Shown piece by piece: positions 1 through 7,545 of a stretch of 8,804 bases of DNA. The notes under the pieces are model-generated. The model was not told where the DNA came from. It was given only the letters and a program-made list of their open reading frames with translations, and searched no databases. The number at the start of each line of letters is the position of its first letter. Position 1 is the first letter of the stretch. The position numbers were made by a program, and so were the translations under genes. Source of the DNA: an uncultured Parabacteroides sp. (GTDB lineage Bacteria; Bacteroidota; Bacteroidia; Bacteroidales; Tannerellaceae); assembly GCA_900547435.1 (NCBI GenBank), contig URGO01000131.1, forward strand, positions 1 to 8,804, given 5' to 3'.

Positions 1-1
1 G

Positions 2-127
2 AATATCAGCCACGGGAAAACAATAAAAGTCAAGACTTATTCGCCGCTCTTTGGTATTTCTCCATCCACCAAGCATTTGGCACATCGCACCGGAGCTTGC
101 GACCAGTTTGATATAGTTATCGAATAA
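2..127 (+). CDS. 3' end of an upstream CDS, possibly a metallophosphoesterase C-terminus (partial)
   Basis: The reading frame entered at base 2 stays open for 41 codons and ends at TAA 125-127, 11 bases before a terminator hairpin, as expected for the tail of a real gene cut by the window edge. The visible residues include the string VKTYSPLFG followed by a polar stretch and DQFDIVIE at the very end. A 'TYSP...' strand followed by an 'xQF/DxF' final strand is reminiscent of the C-terminal beta domain of Bacteroidetes calcineurin-like metallophosphoesterases and related secreted enzymes. This is family recall from a very short fragment, so the product is only a suggestion. The frame starting at base 1 also runs open to TGA at 109-111, but its composition is less protein-like and it ends further from the terminator. 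Confidence 0.5.
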   Translation, partial: NISHGKTIKVKTYSPLFGISPSTKHLAHRTGACDQFDIVIE

Positions 128-137
128 AAATAGAATA

Positions 138-179
138 AGATAGTCCGTCTTTCATACAGATGGACTATCTTTATATTTT
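138..179 (+). terminator. Rho-independent terminator of the upstream gene
   Basis: Arms 138-150 (AGATAGTCCGTCT) and 158-170 (AGATGGACTATCT) form a 13-bp stem with one G-T wobble around a 7-base loop. A T-rich run (TTATATTTT) follows directly. It lies 10 bases after the stop codon at 125-127 and before the next start at 210, so transcription of the upstream gene should end here and the next gene needs its own promoter. Confidence 0.85.
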
Positions 180-182
180 CAT

Positions 183-190
183 TATTATTG
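183..190 (+). promoter_or_regulatory. Possible -7 box for the MBL-fold gene
   Basis: TATTATTG at 183-190 differs from the Bacteroidetes -7 consensus TAnnTTTG at one base. It lies just after the terminator and about 20 bases before the ATG at 210. No convincing TTG -33 element sits at the expected distance, because that position falls inside the terminator stem. The assignment rests on position and a single imperfect box. Confidence 0.3.
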
Positions 191-209
191 CAACAATAAA
201 TCAACAGAC

Positions 210-1217
210 ATGAAAAATATAATTTACTTGCTTGCCGCTTTCATTTGTTTATTGACGATAAACGAAGTGACGGCTCAAGAGAATGAGAAAAAAGATGCTT
301 TCTGGGGAAATACTGCTGATTATTTTACCCAACAGGCTGCTTATATGTTCAACTTAGTTGATCAAGCATTAACGGATAACCCACCACAGCAAGGCAATTC
401 TTTAACAAGAGAATTGGCTCTCTGTAATTTAGATCTGCTATTGCATGATACAAATAATGATAATAGTGCGGCTTTGTTAAGTTTTTTAGATTCTAGGATG
501 CACAAAGTAATTGAAGACCTTGAGTATGAGAAGCCCCAAAAGATAAAAATCTACAAGCTATATAATGATGGCTTTATTATTCATACGCCATCAACTACAG
601 TTGCTATTGATATAGTCAGAGGTACATGTAATGGTAGGAGTCTTATTCCCGACTCCTTGATGCAACAAATAGTAAGCTTCTGTGATATTTTATTTATTAC
701 ACATAACCATGAAGACCATGCAGATGCCATCGTGGCAAAAATGTTTATTCAAGCGAACAAACCCGTAATCGGTCCAAGTAATTTATGGCCGGATAACAGC
801 AATATCTTACATTGGAGAATAGAAGATGGGCCATTAAATAAACAAATTAACGGACTGAATATAAAAATCTTTCCCGGACATCAAGACGATTTATTAAATA
901 ACATCTATCTAATTTCTACAAAAGAAGGAAAAAACTTTATTCATATTGGTGACCAATATAACGAAAACGATATGGAATGGATTAAAAACTTGAGGCATAC
1001 AGTCCCTCAGCCAGATTATTTAATCATTAATTGCTGGGCTTACCAATTGCCAACTTTGGTCGGAGAACTCAATCCTAAATGTGTCATTACAGGACATGAA
1101 AATGAGATGGGGCATACTATTGATCACCGGGAAGCGTTTTGGCTGACATTTCAGAAAATGAAAAATATCAGGCAACCATATGTTGTTATGGGCTGGGGAG
1201 AATGGTTCGTAGAATAA
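210..1217 (+). CDS. Exported metallo-beta-lactamase-fold hydrolase
   Basis: This 335-residue protein begins with a signal peptide (hydrophobic core about residues 4-18, likely cleavage after VTA, residues 20-22) and has no lipobox cysteine, so it is probably periplasmic. The metallo-beta-lactamase fold is shown by HNHEDH at residues 165-170 (metal ligands H165, H167, D169, H170), with further ligand candidates H224 (FPGH), D248 (HIGD) and H296 (ITGH). The binuclear zinc-type site therefore looks complete. The layout resembles the UlaG-like / 'beta-lactamase superfamily domain' hydrolases more than true beta-lactamases; the substrate cannot be read. Residues about 25-110 precede the catalytic fold and are mostly helical-looking, with no family I recognise. 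The gene is clearly more AT-rich than the sulfatase 10 bases downstream, with which it is probably co-transcribed. Start chosen at the ATG directly before the signal peptide. Confidence 0.85.
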   Translation: MKNIIYLLAAFICLLTINEVTAQENEKKDAFWGNTADYFTQQAAYMFNLVDQALTDNPPQQGNSLTRELALCNLDLLLHDTNNDNSAALLSFLDSRMHKVIEDLEYEKPQKIKIYKLYNDGFIIHTPSTTVAIDIVRGTCNGRSLIPDSLMQQIVSFCDILFITHNHEDHADAIVAKMFIQANKPVIGPSNLWPDNSNILHWRIEDGPLNKQINGLNIKIFPGHQDDLLNNIYLISTKEGKNFIHIGDQYNENDMEWIKNLRHTVPQPDYLIINCWAYQLPTLVGELNPKCVITGHENEMGHTIDHREAFWLTFQKMKNIRQPYVVMGWGEWFVE

Positions 1218-1227
1218 ACTATATACA

Positions 1228-2910
1228 ATGAATATGAGACACAGATTACAACTTTATTGGATTCCTTTAGGCGTTTTCCCTTTTTTTGCCTCCTATACGT
1301 TGCAAGCGCAAAACACCTCCCGCCCTAACATCATCTTAATCTTAGCTGATGACTTAGGCTATTCGGATATCGGATGCTATGGAGGAGAGATTCAGACTCC
1401 TAACTTGGATCGATTGGCGGAAGAGGGTGTGCGGTTCACACACTTCTATAATACGAGTCGGAGTTGTCCGACGCGCGCTTCGTTATTAACGGGGCTTTAC
1501 CAGCACCAGGCAGGAATCGGTCGGATGACCTTCGATGAACATCTGCCGGGTTATCGCGGGACAATGACGCATAATGGCGTGACAATTGCGGAGGTACTCA
1601 AAGAAGCGGGGTATAATACTGCTTGGGTAGGGAAATGGCATGTAGCGGAAACCCCTTTACGTCCTGATCAACGTCAATGGTTGGCTCATCAGGTACGGCA
1701 TGAGGAGTTTGCACCGAAGGACAATTATCCTATCAATAGGGGCTTTCAGGACTGTTATGGGACGATTTATGGGGTAGTAGACTATTTTGACCCGTTCAGT
1801 TTGGTATCGGGAGACCAGCCGGTAGATACGGTTCCGAAAGATTACTATAGTACGATAGCCCTATCGGATACAGCGGTGGCTTATGTGAACCGCTATGCCC
1901 AGTCGGATAAACCTTTCTTCATGTACTTGGCTTATCATAGTCCGCATTGGCCTTTGCATGCCTTGCCGGAGGATATAGAGAAATATAAAGACACCTATAC
2001 ATGTGGCTGGGAGGCTATTCGAGAATCCCGGTATGCCCGTCAGAAAGAGATGAAACTTTTTGGGGATGCGGATGATTTTCTATCACCTCGTCAGTTCTCT
2101 GATTCGTGGGAGGAGAATCCGGATAAGAAATGGGATGCCCGAGCAATGGCGGTACATGCGGCTATGGTAGACCGAATGGACCAAGGCATAGGCCAGTTGA
2201 TAGACGCGTTGGAAAAGAACGGTCAGTTGGATAACACCTTAATATTATTTATGTCGGATAATGGATGTAGTAACGAGGAATGTGCGTTTTATCCGGAAGG
2301 CGAGAACGATCGTCCGGCAGAGACCCGCGATGGGCGCAAGATTGTTTATCCCCGCAAGAAAGAGGTGATGCCAGGTCCGGAGACTTCTTATGCATCAGTG
2401 GGTCCGAAATGGGCGAATGTGGCGAATACACCATTTCGTTTCTGGAAGGCAAAATCCTATGAAGGAGGAATTTGCACTCCGATGATAGCTCATTGGCCCA
2501 AGGGTATCCACTTGCCGGAAGGAAGCATCAATACCTCTTATTGTCATGTGATAGATGTCATGGCGACCTGTTTGGAGATTACTGGAGCGACTTATCCGAA
2601 GGTGTATAATGGTTATGAGATACAACCATATATGGGAGAAAGTATGAATCCCATCTTTAAAACGGGCAAGCGTTCTACCGAACGAGACCTTTGCTTCGAA
2701 CACTTCAATGAGAAAGCGTTGATAGATGCGGAGGGCTGGAAGATTGTTCAGCCGGCAAACAGGAAAGATGGCAAATGGGAATTATATAATCTGAATGAAG
2801 ACAGGAGCGAGATGCACGATTTGTCGGACCAATATCCGGAACGGGTCCAATCAATGGTGAAGCGTTACTTAAATTGGGAAAAGCAATGTAAGGTGGTTCC
2901 GAGGCCGTAA
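1228..2910 (+). CDS. Exported serine-type arylsulfatase (sulfatase family S1)
   Basis: A 560-residue alkaline-phosphatase-superfamily sulfatase that hydrolyses sulfate esters. A signal peptide ends near LQA (residues 25-27) with no lipobox, implying a periplasmic enzyme. The fold begins with RPNIILILADDLGYSD (metal-binding D41, D42). The formylglycine motif is S79-C80-P81-T82-R83 followed by ASLLTG. Aligned by the P-x-R, the residue to be oxidised is serine 79, with C80 at the variable second position, so activation should need an anaerobic radical-SAM maturase (anSME), not encoded here. Other active-site candidates are K136 and H138 (GKWH), H240 (SPHWP), D344-N345 (SDNG) and K407 before YEGG. 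The C-terminus (about 505-550) has the usual small beta subdomain with WELYNLNEDRSEMHDL. Length is normal. The substrate sugar cannot be told from sequence. An in-frame ATG at 1234 is an alternative start. Confidence 0.95.
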   Translation: MNMRHRLQLYWIPLGVFPFFASYTLQAQNTSRPNIILILADDLGYSDIGCYGGEIQTPNLDRLAEEGVRFTHFYNTSRSCPTRASLLTGLYQHQAGIGRMTFDEHLPGYRGTMTHNGVTIAEVLKEAGYNTAWVGKWHVAETPLRPDQRQWLAHQVRHEEFAPKDNYPINRGFQDCYGTIYGVVDYFDPFSLVSGDQPVDTVPKDYYSTIALSDTAVAYVNRYAQSDKPFFMYLAYHSPHWPLHALPEDIEKYKDTYTCGWEAIRESRYARQKEMKLFGDADDFLSPRQFSDSWEENPDKKWDARAMAVHAAMVDRMDQGIGQLIDALEKNGQLDNTLILFMSDNGCSNEECAFYPEGENDRPAETRDGRKIVYPRKKEVMPGPETSYASVGPKWANVANTPFRFWKAKSYEGGICTPMIAHWPKGIHLPEGSINTSYCHVIDVMATCLEITGATYPKVYNGYEIQPYMGESMNPIFKTGKRSTERDLCFEHFNEKALIDAEGWKIVQPANRKDGKWELYNLNEDRSEMHDLSDQYPERVQSMVKRYLNWEKQCKVVPRP

Positions 2911-2932
2911 AGGGATTTTTTCCCTATACCTC

Positions 2933-2963
2933 TTGTATATTCCAGAAAAATTAGATACTTTGC
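2933..2963 (+). promoter_or_regulatory. Probable Bacteroidetes-type promoter for the GH106 gene
   Basis: TTG at 2933-2935, a 20-base spacer, then TACTTTGC at 2956-2963. The spacing fits the Bacteroides primary-sigma pattern (TTG near -33 and TAnnTTTG near -7), although the -7 box is one base shorter between TA and TTTG. Transcription would start near 2970, leaving a leader of about 36 bases before ATG 3006. This suggests that the glycosidase can be expressed separately from the sulfatase, although read-through from upstream is not blocked by any good terminator. Confidence 0.55.
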
Positions 2964-3005
2964 CCCCGGATTTGTTTCGAAAAACATTTTAACGGGAAAT
3001 ATATT

Positions 3006-6000
3006 ATGCGTAACCTTTTGGTAAAAACACATTTGTTAGCAGTATTATTGGCTGGTTTGGGGGCTATGTCGCAAGCTCAAGTGACTGTTCGTCCTACCTC
3101 GGAAGAATTGAATCGTCCTTTCGGGCAAACCGAGCGGAAGGAATTTGTTGCTCCTCCGAAAATATTCTATCCGGAAACGTGGTTCCATTATATTGGGGGT
3201 AATGTCTCTTTGGAAGGAATAACTCAGGACTTGGAGGCAATAGCCGGAGCGGGATTCTCCGGTATACATCTGTTTCATGGACAATTCGGAGGGGTATGGC
3301 CTGGCACCGATATGCAAATAGCCTGTTTGAGTCCTTTATGGGATAATGCAGTCCGGCATACGGCAAGGGAATGTCAGCGTCTGGGATTACGCTTCACGAT
3401 GCAGGGATGCCCGGGGTGGGCTATGGCTGGCGGCCCTTGGGTCAAACCGGAGAATGCTATGCGCCATTTGGTGTGGAGCCGGACGGATATCACATCTCAG
3501 ACGGGATTAATCTCTTTGCCTGTCCCCCAGCCGAGTGAGGAGGATTGGCGGGATTATCGGGATATCATGGTACTTGCCTTTCCTACGCCGGAGGGAGATA
3601 TTGATGCCCAGTTGATGCCGGAAACGATAAAAAGTAATATTTCCTGCGATTGGAAGAGCTACCTTGCCGGGCAAGCACAAGAAGCATTGCACCTCAAACC
3701 CTCCACGCCGGATAACCATTATTGGCTGGAAGTTACCTATCCTTCTGAACAGACTATCCGCTCGATAGAATTCCCCTGCGTGCAAGGTATGAATCATGGT
3801 TGGTGTTATGAGCCGGGCGTTAGGGTAAAAGCTGAGGCGATAAGTGAAGATGGTCAGTGTGTGGAGATTCTGAATACGGATATGCCTCAGTCCAATTGGC
3901 AAGATGACCGGCCGATTACCCTTTCTTGCAAAGAAGTGAAAGGGGTGAAGAAATATCGTATCAGTTGGGTGAATGATCACGATATGACGTTCCCCTCTCT
4001 GCTCCTTTATTCAGCTGTACGGAAAAATAATTGGGAGTCGGAAGCCGGATGGACATTGAGAAGTATCGAACGGAAAGGTGATACACTCTGTTATGCACCG
4101 GGTACATATGTCAATGAGACAGATATTCGGGATATTACCAACCAGTTTGATGGCCAACAACTTCATTGGAAAGCGCCTTCGGGCAAGTGGACGGTATTGC
4201 GTATAGGGCATGTCAATACCGGTATGAAGAACGGACCGGCTCCGGAAGAGGGTACGGGCTGGGAGTGCGATAAGTTCTCGGTAGAAGGCTCGGACGCGCA
4301 ATTTGACGGATATATCGGACGCCTGACCCAAACGGACGGTCCACTGGCCGAAGGCTTGTTGCAAGGCCTTTTGTTTGATAGCTGGGAGTGCAAGACGCAG
4401 ACCTGGACTACGAAGATGGAGGCTGAGTTTGAGTCGCGCACACATTATCCTTTACGAAGATGGATCCCGGCTCTGTTCGGGTATGTTATTGATAGTCCGG
4501 AAAAGACATTCCGGTTCTTGAACGATTGGAGGAGTGTGTTAGGCGATTTGATGACGGACAATTTCTATGGAAATATGAAGAAACGTGCCGCAGAGCGGGG
4601 AATGTCTCTTACCTACGAGACCGCGGCCGGTGATGTTTTCCCGACCGATATATTGGAATATTATAAATATGCCGATGTGCCGATGTGCGAGTTCTGGCAA
4701 CCCTTGGAGAATAGCTTTGTGGGCTCGTTGAATTTCAAACCCATCAAGCCCGCTACATCTGCAGCCCGTATCTATGGGAAGCCTCGTATAGCGGCAGAGT
4801 CTTTTACCTCGTTTACCCATACGTGGGACGAGCATTGGCAGATGTTGAAGGAGGTAGCTAATATCAATATGATAGAAGGTGTGACGCATTTGGTGTTTCA
4901 TACCTATACCCATAATCCTCAGGTAGGTTTTTTGCCTCCCGGAACTTCGTTCTCCGGGGCGGGTATCGGTACGCCTTTCTTGCGAGGACAGACCTGGTGG
5001 AAGTATATGCCGGAGTTTACTACTTATTTTGCGCGTTGCGGGTATCTGTTGGAGCGAGGAAATCCGGTGTCGGATGTGCTTTGGTATTTAGGGGATGAGG
5101 TGAATCATAAACCAGACCAGAACGCGCCTTTCCCGAAAGGGTATAAATACGATTATTGTAATCCGGATGTTTTGTTGAACCGCTTGTCGGTAAAAGACGG
5201 GGATATAATAACCCCTGAGGGTGTGCGGTATCGAGTCCTTTGGTTGGCTGAAGTTTCCCGGATGCGTCCGGAAACAATCGAAAAATTGTATGAACTGGTG
5301 CAGGCTGGAGCCACGATAGTAGGGGACGCTCCTCAGGGTTTGGCCACTCTGACGGGTGGTGAGGCTTCTCAACGCCGATTTGATCAGTCTGTAAAATCTA
5401 TTTGGGGGGATATTCCGTTCAAAGGAATCCGTGAGGTAGGAAAAGGAATGGTTGTGTCGGGACTTAGCTTGGATGAGGCTTTAAAGGAATTGGGCATAGC
5501 TCCGGATGTTCAAGGGAATGATGCTTTATGGTTGCACCGGACAAGCGGGAATGCGGATTGGTATTTTGTGACGGCTCCCGAAGGCAGGTCGTTTGAGGGC
5601 GAATTGAGCTTTCGGAGCCAGGGGTATGCGGAGATTTGGAATCCGGTAACTGGTGAGATTATTCCGGCTGATTCGCGGACGGAGGGAGACCGGACGCATG
5701 TCAAACTGGATTTGTTGCCCTCCGAGTCTTGTTTTGTGGTATTCCAAAAAGAATCCTTCCTTGGAAAGTATAAGGAGAAACAAATGGTTTCTTCGGTTCC
5801 CCTCACTCAGAGTTGGACATTACACTATCCGCAGGGATGGGGCGCTCCGGCATCCATAGAGATAACCGAATTGAAGCCTTGGAAAGACCTGAATGTGTCT
5901 GACGAAGGCAGGGCTTTTTCAGGAACTGTCCGGTATGAAACGCAAGTGGATATCTCTAAAGAGGAGGATAAACAATATATTCTTGATTTGGGAAAAGTGG

Positions 6001-6269
6001 ATATGATTGCCTCGGTGTCGGTGAATGGGAAGCCTCTTCGTACGTTATGGAGTGTGCCTTACCGGTTGGACATCACAAACGAATTGCGGGATGGGACGAA
6101 CCAATTTTGTATAGAGGTTACAAGCACTTGGTTTAATCGCTTGGTATATGATGCTTCCTTGCCCGATCCGGAACGGAAGACCTGGGTCATTAAACGCCCC
6201 TCGAAAGATGAACCCTTGCGGGATAGCGGACTGATTGGTCCCGTACAGATTACGGTGTGGAAAGAATGA
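3006..6269 (+). CDS. Exported GH106-like glycosidase, probable alpha-L-rhamnosidase
   Basis: A 1087-residue secreted enzyme with a signal peptide (core about residues 8-20, cleavage near SQA, 22-24) and no lipobox. The opening region (about 55-155: PETWFHYIGGNVSLEGIT, then DLEAIAGAGFSGIHLF and GCPGWAMAGGPWV) matches the N-terminal part of the GH106 TIM barrel, a family of inverting alpha-L-rhamnosidases. A beta-rich insertion (about 210-400) interrupts the barrel. Conserved acidic candidates are E461 (FDSWE), E538 (TYET), E562 (CEFW) and E598 (AAES); which act as catalytic acid, base or calcium ligands needs a structural alignment. Residues about 935-1085 form a C-terminal jelly-roll, GH2-like sugar-binding module (GTVRYETQVDI, then VSVNGKPLRTLW). 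Length is typical for the family. It follows the sulfatase by 95 bases and ends before a strong terminator. Family is well supported; rhamnose specificity is inferred from the family. Confidence 0.88.
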   Translation: MRNLLVKTHLLAVLLAGLGAMSQAQVTVRPTSEELNRPFGQTERKEFVAPPKIFYPETWFHYIGGNVSLEGITQDLEAIAGAGFSGIHLFHGQFGGVWPGTDMQIACLSPLWDNAVRHTARECQRLGLRFTMQGCPGWAMAGGPWVKPENAMRHLVWSRTDITSQTGLISLPVPQPSEEDWRDYRDIMVLAFPTPEGDIDAQLMPETIKSNISCDWKSYLAGQAQEALHLKPSTPDNHYWLEVTYPSEQTIRSIEFPCVQGMNHGWCYEPGVRVKAEAISEDGQCVEILNTDMPQSNWQDDRPITLSCKEVKGVKKYRISWVNDHDMTFPSLLLYSAVRKNNWESEAGWTLRSIERKGDTLCYAPGTYVNETDIRDITNQFDGQQLHWKAPSGKWTVLRIGHVNTGMKNGPAPEEGTGWECDKFSVEGSDAQFDGYIGRLTQTDGPLAEGLLQGLLFDSWECKTQTWTTKMEAEFESRTHYPLRRWIPALFGYVIDSPEKTFRFLNDWRSVLGDLMTDNFYGNMKKRAAERGMSLTYETAAGDVFPTDILEYYKYADVPMCEFWQPLENSFVGSLNFKPIKPATSAARIYGKPRIAAESFTSFTHTWDEHWQMLKEVANINMIEGVTHLVFHTYTHNPQVGFLPPGTSFSGAGIGTPFLRGQTWWKYMPEFTTYFARCGYLLERGNPVSDVLWYLGDEVNHKPDQNAPFPKGYKYDYCNPDVLLNRLSVKDGDIITPEGVRYRVLWLAEVSRMRPETIEKLYELVQAGATIVGDAPQGLATLTGGEASQRRFDQSVKSIWGDIPFKGIREVGKGMVVSGLSLDEALKELGIAPDVQGNDALWLHRTSGNADWYFVTAPEGRSFEGELSFRSQGYAEIWNPVTGEIIPADSRTEGDRTHVKLDLLPSESCFVVFQKESFLGKYKEKQMVSSVPLTQSWTLHYPQGWGAPASIEITELKPWKDLNVSDEGRAFSGTVRYETQVDISKEEDKQYILDLGKVDMIASVSVNGKPLRTLWSVPYRLDITNELRDGTNQFCIEVTSTWFNRLVYDASLPDPERKTWVIKRPSKDEPLRDSGLIGPVQITVWKE

Positions 6270-6311
6270 GATGACCTTTGGTTTAGGCTTGTAAAGCTAT
6301 TCCGTCTAACT

Positions 6312-6360
6312 AAAAATCATGGAAAAGGTTGTAGTAAGTCAACCTTTTCCGTGATTTTTT
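6312..6360 (+). terminator. Strong Rho-independent terminator after the hydrolase block
   Basis: Arms 6312-6331 and 6340-6359 pair over 20 bp with one T-G wobble (core GGAAAAGGTTG / CAACCTTTTCC) around an 8-base loop, and the stem runs into a T6 run at 6355-6360. The A-run at 6312-6316 on the other side would also give a U-run on the minus strand, so the hairpin could work in both directions. It sits 43 bases after the GH106 stop codon. Confidence 0.9.
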
Positions 6361-6362
6361 TA

Positions 6363-6370
6363 TATATTTG
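6363..6370 (+). promoter_or_regulatory. -7 promoter box of the Fic gene
   Basis: TATATTTG at 6363-6370 matches the Bacteroidetes -7 consensus TAnnTTTG exactly and is followed by C, as is common. It begins three bases after the T-run of the preceding terminator. The predicted start near 6377 leaves a leader of about 20 bases before the ATG at 6398. The -33 region would fall inside the right arm of the terminator stem and shows no TTG. Confidence 0.6.
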
Positions 6371-6397
6371 CATTGTTCGTTGATAAATAACCCTCGT

Positions 6398-7465
6398 ATG
6401 AAGTATCTTAATATTAAGAAAGCATTGGCTGCATGGCGGAATTTGCAGCCGTTGTCGGAGAAGGATAGAGAAAGGCTTAGCCGTCGCTTTACTGTGGATT
6501 TTAATTATAACAGCAACCACATCGAAGGTAATACGCTGACTTATGGTCAGACGGAAATATTGTTGCTTTTCGGCAAGGTGATTGGCGAGGCAGACGTGCG
6601 CGATGTACAAGAAATGACGGCCAGCAATGTGGGGCTGCGGATGATGACTGAAGAAGCCTCCGTAAAGGAAATGCCTTTGACGCAGAACTTTATCCGAACA
6701 TTACACAAGACTTTATTACGTGAAGATTATACCGTGTATAGTACTTTGCCGGGAGGTATACAGTCGAGTTATGTGATACATGCCGGGCAGTATAAGACAC
6801 GGCCCAATAGTGTAATTACACGATATGGAAATCGATTTGAGTATGCTTCTCCGGAAGAAACTCCGGGATTGATGGGGGATTTGGTGGATTGGTATAATAC
6901 GGCAGAAAAGGAAGGAAAACTCTCACCGGTGGAGTTGGCAGCTTTGTTCCACTACCGTTATATACGTATTCATCCTTTCGAGGATGGAAATGGGCGTATA
7001 GCCCGACTGATGGTGAACTTTATCCTGGCTCGCCACGACTATCCGATGATTGTGGTTCGTAGTCGTAAGAAGCATGAATATCTGGAAGCTTTACATCAGG
7101 CAGACCTTGAGGTGGGGCCCGTACCTTATGATGGTGCCCATGCGGACATCAAGGATATACGTCCTTTTTTGAGATATTTCAACAAACTGGTGGCCACGGA
7201 GGTATATAATGATGTATTGTTTGTGAGTGAAAGAAATGAGAATGTATGGTGGTATGATGGAGAACGGATTGCATTTCGTACACCTAATTATACGAAGATA
7301 CTAAATGCTATGAGAACGTACCCGACGTTAACACTTGCGGACATGCAAGAAGAGACGGGCATCAGTGTGACGGCTATACAGAAGTTATTAGATCAACTGA
7401 TTGCTAAAAAATATGTGGAACGCGGAGGAAAAGAAGGTAGCTGGAGAGTGTTTGTGACACAATAA
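6398..7465 (+). CDS. Fic-domain protein, probable AMP-transferase with N-terminal autoinhibition
   Basis: A 355-residue cytoplasmic protein with no signal peptide. The Fic core has the full catalytic motif H192-PFEDGNGRIA-R203, matching HxFx(D/E)GNGRxxR with the attacking histidine and phosphate-binding residues intact, so transfer of AMP from ATP onto target-protein hydroxyls is expected. Upstream lies S39-NHI-E43-G44-N45, matching the inhibitory [S/T]xxxE[G/N] helix of Fic proteins that silence themselves from the N-terminal side (class II). Residues around 130-150 (GQYKTRPN onwards) form the target-docking flap. The C-terminus (about 300-353) looks like a winged helix (LTLADMQEETGISVTAIQKLL). 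No antitoxin-like small partner gene flanks it. The open frame extends upstream to a TTG at 6368, but that codon lies inside the promoter -7 box, so ATG 6398 is chosen. The target is unknown. Confidence 0.92.
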   Translation: MKYLNIKKALAAWRNLQPLSEKDRERLSRRFTVDFNYNSNHIEGNTLTYGQTEILLLFGKVIGEADVRDVQEMTASNVGLRMMTEEASVKEMPLTQNFIRTLHKTLLREDYTVYSTLPGGIQSSYVIHAGQYKTRPNSVITRYGNRFEYASPEETPGLMGDLVDWYNTAEKEGKLSPVELAALFHYRYIRIHPFEDGNGRIARLMVNFILARHDYPMIVVRSRKKHEYLEALHQADLEVGPVPYDGAHADIKDIRPFLRYFNKLVATEVYNDVLFVSERNENVWWYDGERIAFRTPNYTKILNAMRTYPTLTLADMQEETGISVTAIQKLLDQLIAKKYVERGGKEGSWRVFVTQ

Positions 7466-7471
7466 AATTCG

Positions 7472-7545
7472 TGCCTACCTTTTCGGGAAAAGGTAGTATG
7501 CTTTTCCGAAAAAGGGCGCACCCTTTGGCAGGAAAGGTAGGCATA
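7472..7545. repeat. Nested inverted-repeat cluster between the Fic gene and the truncated susC
   Basis: Three hairpins share or enclose each other in 74 bases. An outer stem pairs 7472-7482 (TGCCTACCTTT) with 7533-7543 (AAAGGTAGGCA), 11 bp without mismatch. An inner hairpin pairs 7475-7483 (CTACCTTTT) with 7488-7496 around loop CGGG. A second inner hairpin pairs 7511-7516 (AAAGGG) with 7521-7526 around loop CGCA. The first inner hairpin and the outer stem use the same left arm, so they exclude each other. An A-run (7545-7550), not a T-run, follows on the + strand. It could be a REP-like dispersed element, an mRNA-processing structure or a switchable leader; no function can be assigned. Confidence 0.7.

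Noticed and set aside
2911..2925. Small hairpin AGGGA / TCCCT directly after the sulfatase stop codon as a terminator
   Set aside because: The stem is only 5 bp and the T-run forms its loop instead of following it, so it lacks terminator architecture.
3045..5806. Many open frames on the minus strand opposite the GH106 gene
   Set aside because: They are antisense shadows of a well-supported long gene, with histidine-, isoleucine- and arginine-rich composition and no recognisable domains.
6368..6397. TTG start of the Fic gene ten codons upstream
   Set aside because: The TTG is part of the TATATTTG promoter box, so it would lie before the transcript start; ATG 6398 fits Fic family N-termini.
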